A stretch of DNA of 43,997 nt, from positions 71,631 through 115,627 of the forward strand of contig JABJEK010000097.1 in assembly GCA_018702955.1 (NCBI GenBank). The letters are read 5' to 3'. The position numbers and the translations under genes were made by a program. The first letter of the stretch is position 1. The number at the start of each line of letters is the position of its first letter. This DNA is from Rhodospirillaceae bacterium (GTDB taxonomy: Bacteria; Pseudomonadota; Alphaproteobacteria; UBA6615). Below are positions 25,514 to 33,743 of this stretch, in pieces. The notes under the pieces were generated by a model. It made no database searches, had not been told where the DNA came from, and saw only the letters and a program-made list of their open reading frames with translations.

Positions 25514-25867
25514 ATGACCGAACGGTTTTCGACCTATGGCGACTTTTGGCCGCACTATCTGCGCGAGCATGCGCGCCCGCAAACCCGCGCATTCCACTAT
25601 GCGGGCACGCTCTCAGGTGTCTTGCTGGTCGGCTTCGCCGTGGTGATCGGTCCGTGGTGGCTCGCGCTGGTGGCGCTGGTGGCCGGCTACGGACCGGCCT
25701 GGATCAGCCACGGGCTGATAGAACGCAACCGCCCCGCCACCTTCAGCCATCCTGTGTGGTCACTGCTCAGCGATTTCCGAATGCTTTCTCTCTGGATAAC
25801 CGGGCGACTGGCTCCCGAATTGGCCGGCGCCCTGGCCATGTCACCGGAGGTTTCATCCGAACGATGA
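25514..25867 (+). CDS. Mpo1/DUF962-like membrane protein
   Basis: 117 residues. FWPHYLREHARPQTRAFHYAG, then two hydrophobic helices (about 32-60), then WISHGLIERNRPATFSHPVWSL match the DUF962/Mpo1 family. Yeast Mpo1 is an iron-dependent dioxygenase acting on 2-hydroxy fatty acids at a membrane; conserved histidines in FHYAG, ISHGLIE and FSHP could bind iron. Its stop overlaps the next start by four bases. Confidence 0.85.
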   Translation: MTERFSTYGDFWPHYLREHARPQTRAFHYAGTLSGVLLVGFAVVIGPWWLALVALVAGYGPAWISHGLIERNRPATFSHPVWSLLSDFRMLSLWITGRLAPELAGALAMSPEVSSER

Positions 25868-26268
25868 AACGATGGACCCTCCTTGGGTTTCTGGCGCTGG
25901 CGGCCTGCGCCGGCGGCCCGTCGGACAACCCCCTGGTCGGCGACTGGCATGTGGCATCGCCGACCGTTTTGCGCGCCCATGGCAACGTCATCGGATTTCG
26001 CGAGGAATGCCTGATCGTCAGCGGCAACCGGGTGAATGTGCGCGTCGCGCGGCCGATCGTCTTCGGCGAGGGCATCGACGGCATACGCGTGTGGTACGGC
26101 CCACCGGCCGTGGCCGCGCAAAAATCGGAAGCGGACGCGGCGCGGGTGATCTTCATCTCACCCAACCGAATCCAGATCGTCTGGCCCCATGGGGCAGAGA
26201 CGGGCTATCTGCGCGCGGTCGGGGCCGCGGACGCGCATTTCAGCAACGCCGACTGCAAAACACCTTAG
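25864..26268 (+). CDS. hypothetical lipoprotein
   Basis: 134 residues. The N-terminus MKRWTLLGFLALAACAGG is a lipoprotein signal with Cys15 in LAAC, so the mature protein is lipid-anchored. The rest (NPLVGDWHVAS, GFREECLIVSGNRV, NRIQIVWPHG) looks like a small beta-rich domain with two cysteines that may pair; I do not recognise the family. ATG overlaps the Mpo1-like stop (ATGA), indicating coupling. Confidence 0.78.
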   Translation: MKRWTLLGFLALAACAGGPSDNPLVGDWHVASPTVLRAHGNVIGFREECLIVSGNRVNVRVARPIVFGEGIDGIRVWYGPPAVAAQKSEADAARVIFISPNRIQIVWPHGAETGYLRAVGAADAHFSNADCKTP

Positions 26269-26278
26269 GACGGAAAGT

Positions 26279-26569
26279 TCAGCTTCCGGAACGAGCCGGC
26301 GGGAAGACGACCGGCGACTGGCCCTGTGGAAGGGACCGGCTCCGGGAACTCGCCAGCGCGTTGTCGAGGAGCGCGTTGATACGGCTCTTGGTGTCGACCT
26401 GGCCGTCCGCCTGGCCCTGCTCGATCGCCGCCAGCATCGCCTGGGTGACCGAACATTGGCCGCTGGCATGCTGCACACCCGTCGAGGTGTCGACGATCTG
26501 CTGGGCAAACGCGGGCGCCACCACGAATAGCGGTGCGACAACGGCAATGCCCAGAACGATCTTACGCAT
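26279..26569 (-). CDS. small secreted hypothetical protein
   Basis: 96 residues beginning with a clear Sec signal peptide (MRKIVLGIAVVAPLFVVAPA, cleavage after AFA near residue 22). The mature part is short, helical and polar (SVTQAMLAAIEQGQADG), with a single Cys. There is no family match from memory. A longer frame on the same strand at 26158-26547 is Arg/Ser-rich and looks spurious. It is convergent with the lipoprotein gene. Confidence 0.65.
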   Translation of the reverse strand: MRKIVLGIAVVAPLFVVAPAFAQQIVDTSTGVQHASGQCSVTQAMLAAIEQGQADGQVDTKSRINALLDNALASSRSRSLPQGQSPVVFPPARSGS

Positions 26570-26655
26570 GAACCAACTCCGGATTTATCGCGACAACGCT
26601 AACGCCCCGTCCCGCATTCCGTCAAATCACGAACCGCCCAAAAACCGCGAGACGG

Positions 26656-27768
26656 CTAGGCCGTGAGCCGATCGAGTTCTGCCAGCAGATGGTTGCCCAT
26701 CTCCTCGGTCGAGACCGGGGTGCAGCCATCCTGCATGATGTCGGCGGTGCGGAAGCCCTCGTTGAGCACGTTCTGCGCCGCCTGCTCGACCAGATCGGAT
26801 TCTTTGCCCAGGTCGTAGGAATAGCGCAGCATCATGCCAAAGGAGAGGAGCATGGCGATCGGATTGGCCTTGCCCTGCCCTGCGATGTCCGGGGCCGAAC
26901 CGTGGACCGGCTCGTACATGGCGCGGCGCGCACCCGTAACGGGATCCGGTGCACCGAGGCTCGCCGACGGCAGCATGCCCAGCGACCCGGTCATCATCGC
27001 GGCCTCGTCCGACAGGATATCGCCGAACAGATTGTCGGTGACGATGACGTCGAACTGGTGCGGGTTACGAATGAGCTGCATGGCGCAATTGTCGGCCAGG
27101 ATGTGGTGGAATTCGACGTCGGGGTATTCCTTGGCCACTTCCGCCGACACCTGACGCCAGAACACGCCGGTCTCCATCACGTTGGATTTCTCGGCGCAAT
27201 GCACCTTGTTGCCGCGCTTGCGCGCCAGCTCGAAGGCGACCCGGCAGATCCGGACGATCTCGTCCTTGGTGTAGGCCTGGGTGTCGACCACGCGGACCGT
27301 GCCGTCCTCCAGGGTCTGCTCACCCTTCGGCTCGCCGAAGTAAACGCCCGAGGTAAGCTCGCGCAGGATCATGATGTCGAGCCCCCGCACCACTTCGGGC
27401 TTCAGGGTCGAGGCATCGACCATGGCATCCATCACGACGGCCGGGCGGAGGTTTGCGAACAGGTCGAGATCCTTGCGCAGGCGCAGCAGGCCAGCCTCGG
27501 GGCGCTGGTCGCGCGGCACATCATCCCATTTCGGGCCACCAACGGCACCGAACAGGACCGCGTCGAGGGTCATCGCCTTTTCCATGGTCTCGTCCTGGAT
27601 GGACAGGCCATGGGCGTCGAAGCAGGCGCCGCCGACAAGCTCTTCCTGGACCTCGAAGCGAACGGCTTCCTTTGCCTCGAACCAGCCCATCACACGACGG
27701 ACCTGCTCCATCACCTCAGGTCCGATGCCGTCACCCGGCAGGACCAATACGCTCTTGTTGGCGGCCAT
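26656..27768 (-). CDS. leuB: 3-isopropylmalate dehydrogenase
   Basis: 370 residues, normal size. [15 protein letters not shown] opens the decarboxylating dehydrogenase fold, [17 protein letters not shown] and [12 protein letters not shown] are LeuB-typical, and [19 protein letters not shown] is the metal-binding PROSITE-like segment. It catalyses NAD-dependent oxidation and decarboxylation of 3-isopropylmalate in leucine synthesis. GGGGAGATAACG precedes ATG. It is the last gene of the leu cluster, 37 bp after leuD. Confidence 0.97.
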   Translation of the reverse strand: MAANKSVLVLPGDGIGPEVMEQVRRVMGWFEAKEAVRFEVQEELVGGACFDAHGLSIQDETMEKAMTLDAVLFGAVGGPKWDDVPRDQRPEAGLLRLRKDLDLFANLRPAVVMDAMVDASTLKPEVVRGLDIMILRELTSGVYFGEPKGEQTLEDGTVRVVDTQAYTKDEIVRICRVAFELARKRGNKVHCAEKSNVMETGVFWRQVSAEVAKEYPDVEFHHILADNCAMQLIRNPHQFDVIVTDNLFGDILSDEAAMMTGSLGMLPSASLGAPDPVTGARRAMYEPVHGSAPDIAGQGKANPIAMLLSFGMMLRYSYDLGKESDLVEQAAQNVLNEGFRTADIMQDGCTPVSTEEMGNHLLAELDRLTA

Positions 27769-27805
27769 TCGTTATCTCCCCGTTGGAATCTTGTTCTGGC
27801 GCCGC

Positions 27806-28426
27806 CTAGGACGCTCGCTTGTAGAGCCAGGGCTGCTGGCTGCGCTGGCCGCCCTCGAAGTCGCCGATATCGTCGCCGCGCTTCATCGTCAGGCCAATAT
27901 CATCGAGCCCTTCCAGCAGACAATGCTTGAGGAACGAGTCGAGTTCGAACGGATAGACGACGCCGTTGGGTGCGTGCACTTCCTGCTTCTCCAGATCGAC
28001 CGTGATCTCCGGGTTCTCCGGATCGCTCGCCACGGACATCAGATTGTCGATCTGCTCCTGGGGCAGCTTGACCAGCAGCATGCCGTTCTTGAAGCTGTTG
28101 TTGTAGAAAATGTCGGCAAAGGTCGGCGCGATCACCACCTTGATGCCGAAATCCTGCAGCGCCCAGGGTGCGTGCTCGCGCGAAGAGCCACAGCCGAAAT
28201 TGTCGCCGGCGATCAGGATTTCCGCTTTCGTATAGGGCTCCTGGTCGAGGATGAAATCATCCCGCGGCGTACCGTCTTCGTTGGTCCGCATCTCGAAGAA
28301 CAGGCCCTTGCCCAGGCCCGTGCGCGCGATCGTCTTCAGGAACTGCTTGGGGATGATCTTGTCGGTGTCGACATTGACCAGCGGCAGCGGTGCGGCCACG
28401 CCGGTCACCTTGTTGAATTTTTCCAT
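27806..28426 (-). CDS. leuD: 3-isopropylmalate dehydratase small subunit
   Basis: 206 residues from ATG 28426; the TAGGAG site six bases upstream fits this rather than the in-frame TTG at 28432. [16 protein letters not shown] and [17 protein letters not shown] are diagnostic of LeuD. It pairs with LeuC to isomerise 2- to 3-isopropylmalate. Its ribosome site overlaps the RDD stop codon, so translation is probably coupled to that gene. Confidence 0.97.
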   Translation of the reverse strand: MEKFNKVTGVAAPLPLVNVDTDKIIPKQFLKTIARTGLGKGLFFEMRTNEDGTPRDDFILDQEPYTKAEILIAGDNFGCGSSREHAPWALQDFGIKVVIAPTFADIFYNNSFKNGMLLVKLPQEQIDNLMSVASDPENPEITVDLEKQEVHAPNGVVYPFELDSFLKHCLLEGLDDIGLTMKRGDDIGDFEGGQRSQQPWLYKRAS

Positions 28427-28435
28427 TCCCAACTC

Positions 28436-28891
28436 CTAACGTTTGAGCACGAGGCATCCGGCCAGCATGTCATGCAAGGCCTGGCGCCGCGGCGGAATTA
28501 TTGCCATCAGATAGCCGATGAAGAAGATCACCGTCGACAGGAACTTCGTCCAGTGACGCGCGCTGGCGCGCAAAAACGTCACACGCGTTCCGTGCAGGTC
28601 AGTCACATACAACCCCATGAACGCCTTGCCCAGGGTCGCCTGCATCGCGCTGGACTCCATCGCTGCGAAATAGATCCAGGCCACGAACAACGTCATCGAG
28701 ACCAGCACATGCAGGATCGTGGTGTTGGCCAATTCCTCGGGTGTCGCCGCCAGAAAGGATATTCCGAGCAACGCCGATATGAGCCAGGCGAAACCCCAGA
28801 TGACTCCAATGTCGACCAGGGCCGCCACGGCGCGCAGGAGAAACCCTCCACGGCGGAGCGGCAGAATATCGCTGGCGGGGGTGTCGCTCAT
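28436..28891 (-). CDS. RDD-family membrane protein
   Basis: 151 residues. GGFLLRAVAALVDIGVIWGF contains the Arg/Asp signature of RDD proteins in the first helix; further helices lie at about 55-75 and 115-135, and YLMAIIPPRRQALHDMLAGCLVL is the usual ending. The function of the family is mostly unknown (some Na+/H+ antiport). It is wedged between leuC (nine bases upstream) and leuD (nine bases downstream), an unusual interruption of the isomerase subunit pair. Confidence 0.88.
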   Translation of the reverse strand: MSDTPASDILPLRRGGFLLRAVAALVDIGVIWGFAWLISALLGISFLAATPEELANTTILHVLVSMTLFVAWIYFAAMESSAMQATLGKAFMGLYVTDLHGTRVTFLRASARHWTKFLSTVIFFIGYLMAIIPPRRQALHDMLAGCLVLKR

Positions 28892-28900
28892 GCGTTCGGG

Positions 28901-30313
28901 CTACGTGTCCAGATCACGCACGTCGGTGAGCTTGCCCGTGATCGCAGCTGCCGCAGCCATGCCCGGACTCACCAGGTGGGTGCGCCCGCCACGGCCCTGA
29001 CGGCCCTCGAAGTTGCGGTTCGACGTCGAGGCGCAGCGCTCACCCGGCTCCAGCTTATCGGCGTTCATGGCCAGGCACATGGAGCAACCCGGCTCGCGCC
29101 ACTCGAAGCCGGCCGCTACCAGGATCTTGTCGATCCCCTCGGCCTCGGCCTGTTCCTTCACCAGGCCCGAGCCCGGCACGACCAGCGCGTGAACGCTATC
29201 GGACACCGTGCGGCCTTCCGCGATCGCGGCAACGGCGCGCAGATCCTCGATCCGGCCATTGGTGCACGAACCGATGAACACCTTGTCGACCGCCACATCG
29301 GCCATTTTTGTGCCCGGCGCCAGGTCCATATATTCGAGGGACCGCTCCCAGGCCTGACGCTGATTGTCGTCGCGCGCGTCATTCTCGGGGTCCGGCACCG
29401 CGCCGGTGATCGGCACCACATTCTCGGGGCTGGTGCCCCAGGTGACCTGCGGCGGAATATCCGGCGCCGAGAGACGCACTTCCTTGTCATAGACCGCGCC
29501 CGCGTCGCTGGGGAGCGTGCGCCAATAGGCCTCGGCCGCTTCCCACTCCGCGCCCTTCGGCGCCATCGGCAGGCCCTTGAGATACTCGTAGGCGGTGTCA
29601 TCGGGTGCCACCAGGCCGGCGCGCGCGCCGCCCTCGATCGACATGTTGCACATGGTCATGCGCCCCTCCATCGAGAGCGCCCGCACCGCGTCACCGGCAT
29701 ATTCGATGACATGACCGGTGCCGCCGGCCGTACCGATGGCACCGATGATCGCAAGGATCATGTCCTTCGCGGTCACGCCGGTGGACAGGTCACCATCGAC
29801 GGAGACCAGAAAATTCTTGGCCGGGCGCTGCAGCAGGGTCTGGGTGGCGAGCACATGCTCGACCTCCGACGTGCCGATCCCGAAGGCCAGTGCACCGAAC
29901 GCACCATGGGTGGCCGTGTGGCTGTCGCCGCAAACGATCGTCGTCCCCGGCAGGGTGAAACCCTGCTCCGGGCCGATGATGTGCACGATGCCCTGGCGGA
30001 TATCATCCATCTCGAACAATTCGATGCCGAACTCCGCGCAATTCTTCGTCAGGGTCTCGACCTGGATGCGCGATTCCTCGTCCGCGATGCCGCCGCTGCG
30101 GTCCGTGGTCGGTACGTTGTGATCGGCGACCGCGAGGGTTGCATCGGGCCGGCGGACCGTGCGCCCGTTCAGGCGCAGCCCTTCGAAAGCCTGCGGGCTC
30201 GTCACCTCATGCACGAGGTGCCTGTCGATATAGATCAGGCAGGTGCCGTCCTCTTGGGTTTCGACCAGATGGGAGTCCCAGATTTTGTCGAATAATGTTC
30301 TCGGCTGAGCCAT
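28901..30313 (-). CDS. leuC: 3-isopropylmalate dehydratase large subunit
   Basis: 470 residues. The 4Fe-4S ligands are in [13 protein letters not shown] and [13 protein letters not shown], and [22 protein letters not shown] is the aconitase-family signature. It functions with LeuD. The start ATG 30313 is only 20 nt after the T-run of the terminator that follows rplS, leaving little room for a separate promoter. Confidence 0.97.
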   Translation of the reverse strand: MAQPRTLFDKIWDSHLVETQEDGTCLIYIDRHLVHEVTSPQAFEGLRLNGRTVRRPDATLAVADHNVPTTDRSGGIADEESRIQVETLTKNCAEFGIELFEMDDIRQGIVHIIGPEQGFTLPGTTIVCGDSHTATHGAFGALAFGIGTSEVEHVLATQTLLQRPAKNFLVSVDGDLSTGVTAKDMILAIIGAIGTAGGTGHVIEYAGDAVRALSMEGRMTMCNMSIEGGARAGLVAPDDTAYEYLKGLPMAPKGAEWEAAEAYWRTLPSDAGAVYDKEVRLSAPDIPPQVTWGTSPENVVPITGAVPDPENDARDDNQRQAWERSLEYMDLAPGTKMADVAVDKVFIGSCTNGRIEDLRAVAAIAEGRTVSDSVHALVVPGSGLVKEQAEAEGIDKILVAAGFEWREPGCSMCLAMNADKLEPGERCASTSNRNFEGRQGRGGRTHLVSPGMAAAAAITGKLTDVRDLDT

Positions 30314-30333
30314 GAATTTCGTCTTTCCGCTAA

Positions 30334-30368
30334 GAAAAACGCCCCGTGCGCGAATGCTCCGGGGCGTT
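30334..30368 (-). terminator. intrinsic terminator between rplS and leuC
   Basis: On the minus strand AACGCCCCG and CGGGGCGTT form a perfect 9-bp stem with a 13-nt loop, followed directly by TTTTTC. It ends the rpsP-rimM-trmD-rplS unit and could act as a conditional terminator for leuC. Confidence 0.85.
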
Positions 30369-30406
30369 GCCTCGATTACGTCGGTGCATCTGCCCGCGCG
30401 TAACGC

Positions 30407-30826
30407 CTACTCTGTTTTGGCGTCCGTCTTGGAAGCCGCGGCGGCGCCCCGGCGGGTCATGCCCCGGCCCGTGGTGCGTTCGGTGATGCGCGCACGCTTG
30501 CCGGTCAGGCCACGCAGATAATACAGCTTGGCGCGCCGGACTTTGCCGTGACGAATAACATCGATTGAATCGACGCGCGGGCCATAAAGCGGGAACACAC
30601 GCTCGACACCTTCGCCGAAGGAAATCTTGCGCACCGTGAACGCCGAGTTGATCCCGTCATTCTTGACCGCGATGCAGACCCCTTCATAGGCCTGGATACG
30701 CTCGCGCTCGCCCTCGACCACACGCACATTGACGCGCACCGTGTCGCCCGGGCCAAACTCGGGAACGTCCTTTTCGGCTTGCAACTTTGCGAGCTGCCCG
30801 GCTTCGAATTTCTCAAGCGTATTCAT
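30407..30826 (-). CDS. rplS: 50S ribosomal protein L19
   Basis: 139 residues, slightly longer than the usual 115-120 because of an Ala/Lys-rich tail ([15 protein letters not shown]). [39 protein letters not shown] and [12 protein letters not shown] are L19 hallmarks. Its ATG overlaps the trmD stop (ATGA). It is the last gene of the rpsP operon. Confidence 0.98.
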   Translation of the reverse strand: MNTLEKFEAGQLAKLQAEKDVPEFGPGDTVRVNVRVVEGERERIQAYEGVCIAVKNDGINSAFTVRKISFGEGVERVFPLYGPRVDSIDVIRHGKVRRAKLYYLRGLTGKRARITERTTGRGMTRRGAAAASKTDAKTE

Positions 30827-31569
30827 CGCTTCTGTCCTTCATCATTTTTCGCCGCGTAGCGCTGCCAGAGATCCGGCCGACGCGTGCGGGTTGCTTGTTC
30901 TGCCTGTGCTTTCCGCCACTCTGCGATCCGCCCGTGATGGCCGGAAGTCAGGATGTCGGGGACCGAACGTTTTTGTCCCTGCCGGTCGACCCAGTCGGCC
31001 GGCCTTGTGTAATGCGGATACTCCAGCAGTCCGCGTTCAAAACTTTCTTCCGACAACGACTCTGCCGTTCCCATCACGCCCGGCAACAACCGGACGACTG
31101 CATCGAGCAACACCAGTGCCGCCGGTTCGCCACCGGACAGCACATAGTCGCCGACGCTGATTTCCTCGGCCTGCCAGGCGTCGAGCACACGCTGATCGAC
31201 ACCCTCATAACGACCGCAAAGCAGTATCACGCCGGGGTCGTTCGCCAAGTCCTGGACACGTGCCTGATCTAAGGGACGACCGCGGGGCGTGAGATAGATG
31301 ATCGGCCGCTGATCGTCAACCGGATTGACGGCATCATTAAGTGCGGAATCGACGATATCCGGTCGCATCACCATCCCGGCACCGCCGCCAAAGGGCATAT
31401 CATCGACGCTCCCGTGCAGATCAGACGCCTGCGCCCGGATATCCCGGACATCGAGCTGCCAGGCCCCACGCGCCAGCGCCTTGCCCGCCAACGACTGCCC
31501 CAGCGACCCCGGAAACATCTCCGGGAACAGGCTCAGGACGGTGGCTGTCCAGGCGGATGTCTCAGCCAT
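30823..31569 (-). CDS. trmD: tRNA (guanine-37-N1) methyltransferase
   Basis: 248 residues from ATG 31569, where GGAGGCGTCG gives an excellent ribosome site inside the end of rim[40 protein letters not shown] and [16 protein letters not shown] form the trefoil-knot SAM site. It makes m1G37 in tRNA. It overlaps rimM by eight bases and rplS by four. Confidence 0.98.
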   Translation of the reverse strand: MAETSAWTATVLSLFPEMFPGSLGQSLAGKALARGAWQLDVRDIRAQASDLHGSVDDMPFGGGAGMVMRPDIVDSALNDAVNPVDDQRPIIYLTPRGRPLDQARVQDLANDPGVILLCGRYEGVDQRVLDAWQAEEISVGDYVLSGGEPAALVLLDAVVRLLPGVMGTAESLSEESFERGLLEYPHYTRPADWVDRQGQKRSVPDILTSGHHGRIAEWRKAQAEQATRTRRPDLWQRYAAKNDEGQKR

Positions 31570-32206
31570 CGACGCCTCCGTCAGGCCCGGAATCACCGGA
31601 ATTCTCCTGCGAATCCGCCGCAGAATCAGCCACAGAATCAGCTGCAGAATCTGACGGATCGTTCCCCGGCCAGAGCACCGCGGCCCCATCGACCGTCACC
31701 CGCCGGGCGGCCAAATCGATGTCCGGCACCGCTGCAAGGGTAAACATCACTGTTCCGAGGCGGCCGCCGGTGTCCAGAATTTCCAGCATCTCGCCGGCGC
31801 CGAAATCATGCAGTGCGCGCACGGTGCCGAGCGCCTGGCCCTCGGTCGTGACGACGTCCAGTCCCACCAGATCTGCGTGATAAAACTCGCCTTCGTCGGG
31901 AGACGGCAGACGGTCACGCGACACATACAGCTTCTCGCCCTTAAGCGCTTCGGCTGCATCGCGGTCACCCACACCGGTAATCGCGACCAGGATTTGGCCT
32001 TTCCCCGTGCGATTGCGCACATCGAGGGCGAACTCGCGGGTGCCATCCTCGCTCTGGACCGGACCATACGCTCCCACGTCCTCCGCGACATCGGTGAACG
32101 GGCGGACGCGCACCAGGCCCTGCAGCCCGTGCGCGCCAGAGATCACACCCACGCAAACGCGTGCGTCGCCCGCATCTTCCGGATCTTCAACCATATCTAC
32201 GGCCAT
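31562..32206 (-). CDS. rimM: 16S rRNA processing protein RimM with acidic Ser/Asp tail
   Basis: 214 residues from ATG 32206 (GGAAGG eight bases upstream; an in-frame GTG lies at 32215). [22 protein letters not shown] is the N-terminal RimM domain and [16 protein letters not shown] the PRC-barrel start. The final roughly 35 residues are a low-complexity acidic tail with [15 protein letters not shown], encoded by 31590-31665, absent from typical RimM. It assists 30S maturation through S19. Confidence 0.96.
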   Translation of the reverse strand: MAVDMVEDPEDAGDARVCVGVISGAHGLQGLVRVRPFTDVAEDVGAYGPVQSEDGTREFALDVRNRTGKGQILVAITGVGDRDAAEALKGEKLYVSRDRLPSPDEGEFYHADLVGLDVVTTEGQALGTVRALHDFGAGEMLEILDTGGRLGTVMFTLAAVPDIDLAARRVTVDGAAVLWPGNDPSDSAADSVADSAADSQENSGDSGPDGGVDG

Positions 32207-32221
32207 CTCCGGCACCTTCCC

Positions 32222-32243
32222 ACCGCCCGCAACAGCGGGCGGT
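32222..32243. other. intercistronic hairpin between rpsP and rimM
   Basis: ACCGCCCGC-AACA-GCGGGCGGT is a perfect 9-bp GC-rich stem with a 4-nt loop. There is no T-tract on either strand. It sits just upstream of the rimM ribosome site, so it could stabilise or separate cistrons or tune rimM translation. Confidence 0.7.
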
Positions 32244-32262
32244 TCGAGCGCGTCCCAAAAGG

Positions 32263-32895
32263 TTAGGACTTGGGCTCTTCTTCGGCAGCTGCAGCTTCCT
32301 CGGCCGGAGCTTCTTCAGCTGCAGGCTCTTCAGCCGGAGCCTCTTCGGCGGGCGCTTCCTCGGCAGCGGCCTCTTCGGCCGGAGCCTCCTCAGCCGGCGC
32401 TTCCTCAGCGGCAGCCTCTTCGGCCGGAGCCTCCTCGGCAGTAGCTTCCTCGACAACAGCTTCCTCAGCCGGGGCCTCTTCCGCAGGGGCCTCTTCCACG
32501 GGCGCTTCTTCCACGGCAGGTGCCGCAGCCGCTTCGGCAGCTGCCGTTGCGGCGGCTTCCGCTGCCTCGGCCTCGGCCACGGCGCGTTCCTGCGCCTTCG
32601 CCTTGGGCATATGCTGCTTGGTCTGGTCGCGGCGTGCCGGCAGTTTCACCAGATCCGCACCGGCGAAGAATTTAGCAACCCGGTCCGACGGCTGGGCGCC
32701 GACGCTCAGCCAATGCTTGGCCCGGTCGATGTCGATCCCGACGCGGTTGGGGTCATCCTTGGGCAGCATCGGGTTGTAGTGCCCGATGCGCTCGATGAAA
32801 CGGCCATCGCGCGCGCGACGCGAGTCCGCAACCACGATGCGATAGTAAGGCCGCTTTTTGGCGCCGCCACGGGCGAGTCGAATACGAAGAGACAT
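32263..32895 (-). CDS. rpsP: 30S ribosomal protein S16 with long Glu/Ala/Pro repeat tail
   Basis: 210 residues against roughly 80-90 for a minimal S16. Residues 1-85 are ordinary S16 ([32 protein letters not shown]). From about residue 105 to the end the protein is a low-complexity Ala/Glu tail with many EEAPAE units, strongly acidic, closing EEEPKS. Ala/Glu tails occur on S16 of many alphaproteobacteria, but this one is long. It starts the rpsP-rimM-trmD-rplS unit. Confidence 0.97.
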   Translation of the reverse strand: MSLRIRLARGGAKKRPYYRIVVADSRRARDGRFIERIGHYNPMLPKDDPNRVGIDIDRAKHWLSVGAQPSDRVAKFFAGADLVKLPARRDQTKQHMPKAKAQERAVAEAEAAEAAATAAAEAAAAPAVEEAPVEEAPAEEAPAEEAVVEEATAEEAPAEEAAAEEAPAEEAPAEEAAAEEAPAEEAPAEEPAAEEAPAEEAAAAEEEPKS

Positions 32896-32954
32896 GATGC
32901 GTAGTTCCTTTGTTTACGTATGTATTTACGTGTGTTGGTTCGATTGATCGGAAT

Positions 32955-33344
32955 TCAGTGTTCGGTTCGGCAAACGGCCTCGACCTTGTGCCCATCCGGG
33001 TCCAGGACGAACGCGCCGTAATAATTCTCGCTGTACTCGGGACGCAGGCCCGGGGCGCCATTGTCGCGCGCCCCCGCCGACAGCGCCGCGGCATGGAAGT
33101 CGTCGACGGCGCCACGGCTGGTTGCGGCAAACGCAACATGGGAGCCGCGCGATGCAGACGCATCGGCATTCGGTCCAACGATCCAGAACATCATCCCCGT
33201 GCGGTCCGGGCCGGGCCCATAGGCCATCCCGATGCCCTTCTCCAGGACGCGCCGGTAGCCCAGGGGCTCCAGTGCTGCGTCATAGAACGCACCGCTGACC
33301 GACAGGTCGCGCACACCCAGCGAGATATGGTCGAGCATCGTCAT
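32955..33344 (-). CDS. VOC (glyoxalase/bleomycin-resistance) family protein, copy 2
   Basis: 129 residues, one VOC domain of two beta-alpha-beta3 units. LDHISLGVRDL carries the first metal His and DPDGHKVEAV the last Glu, with FAATSRGAVDDFHAAA in between. It is clearly a paralog of the gene immediately upstream, sharing the same motifs in the same order; its ATG begins on the last base of that gene's stop. Substrate unknown. Confidence 0.9.
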   Translation of the reverse strand: MTMLDHISLGVRDLSVSGAFYDAALEPLGYRRVLEKGIGMAYGPGPDRTGMMFWIVGPNADASASRGSHVAFAATSRGAVDDFHAAALSAGARDNGAPGLRPEYSENYYGAFVLDPDGHKVEAVCRTEH

Positions 33345-33730
33345 CAGTCGCGCGGCGCGTAGACGGCTTCGAGCTTGTGCCCGTCCGGGTCCAGCACGAA
33401 GGCGCCATAATAAGTGTCGCGGTACTCCGGGCGGATGCCCGGCGCACCGTCATCGGCGGCGCCGGCGGCAACAGCGGCCGCGTGAAACGCGTCGACCTGC
33501 GCCTGGGATTCGGCCTGGAACGCGATGTGACGGCCGTCATCGCCAATCACCGTCAGATCGTCGCGCAGGTTGATCCAGAACGCCTGCCCGCCGCCCTTCG
33601 GCCACCATGACTGGGTGCCCGGCTTCTGCAGAAACCGTTCGTGCCCGAGCGCGGCCATGACCGCGTCATAGAAACGTGTGGACCGTTCGAGATCGGACAC
33701 GCCGATCGAGACATGATGGAACATCGTCAT
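33344..33730 (-). CDS. VOC (glyoxalase/bleomycin-resistance) family protein, copy 1
   Basis: 128 residues from ATG 33730, which has AGGGGG nine bases upstream (neighbouring ATGs at 33736 and 33724 fit less well). MFHHVSIGVSDLERSTRFYD and DPDGHKLEAVYAP carry the metal ligands. It begins 13 bases after the ffh stop, so it is probably in the ffh transcript. It is the tandem paralog of the following gene. Confidence 0.9.
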   Translation of the reverse strand: MTMFHHVSIGVSDLERSTRFYDAVMAALGHERFLQKPGTQSWWPKGGGQAFWINLRDDLTVIGDDGRHIAFQAESQAQVDAFHAAAVAAGAADDGAPGIRPEYRDTYYGAFVLDPDGHKLEAVYAPRD

Positions 33731-33743
33731 GGTCATCTGCCCC

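Noticed and set aside
27371..30295. 974-codon open frame on the + strand
   Set aside because: It is antisense to leuB, leuD, the RDD gene and leuC, all clearly identified; composition is Arg/His/Gln-biased with no domain.
30330..30389. leucine leader peptide (leuL)
   Set aside because: A 19-codon frame starts at 30389 and crosses the terminator, but it has no leucine codons, so classical attenuation by leucine is not supported.
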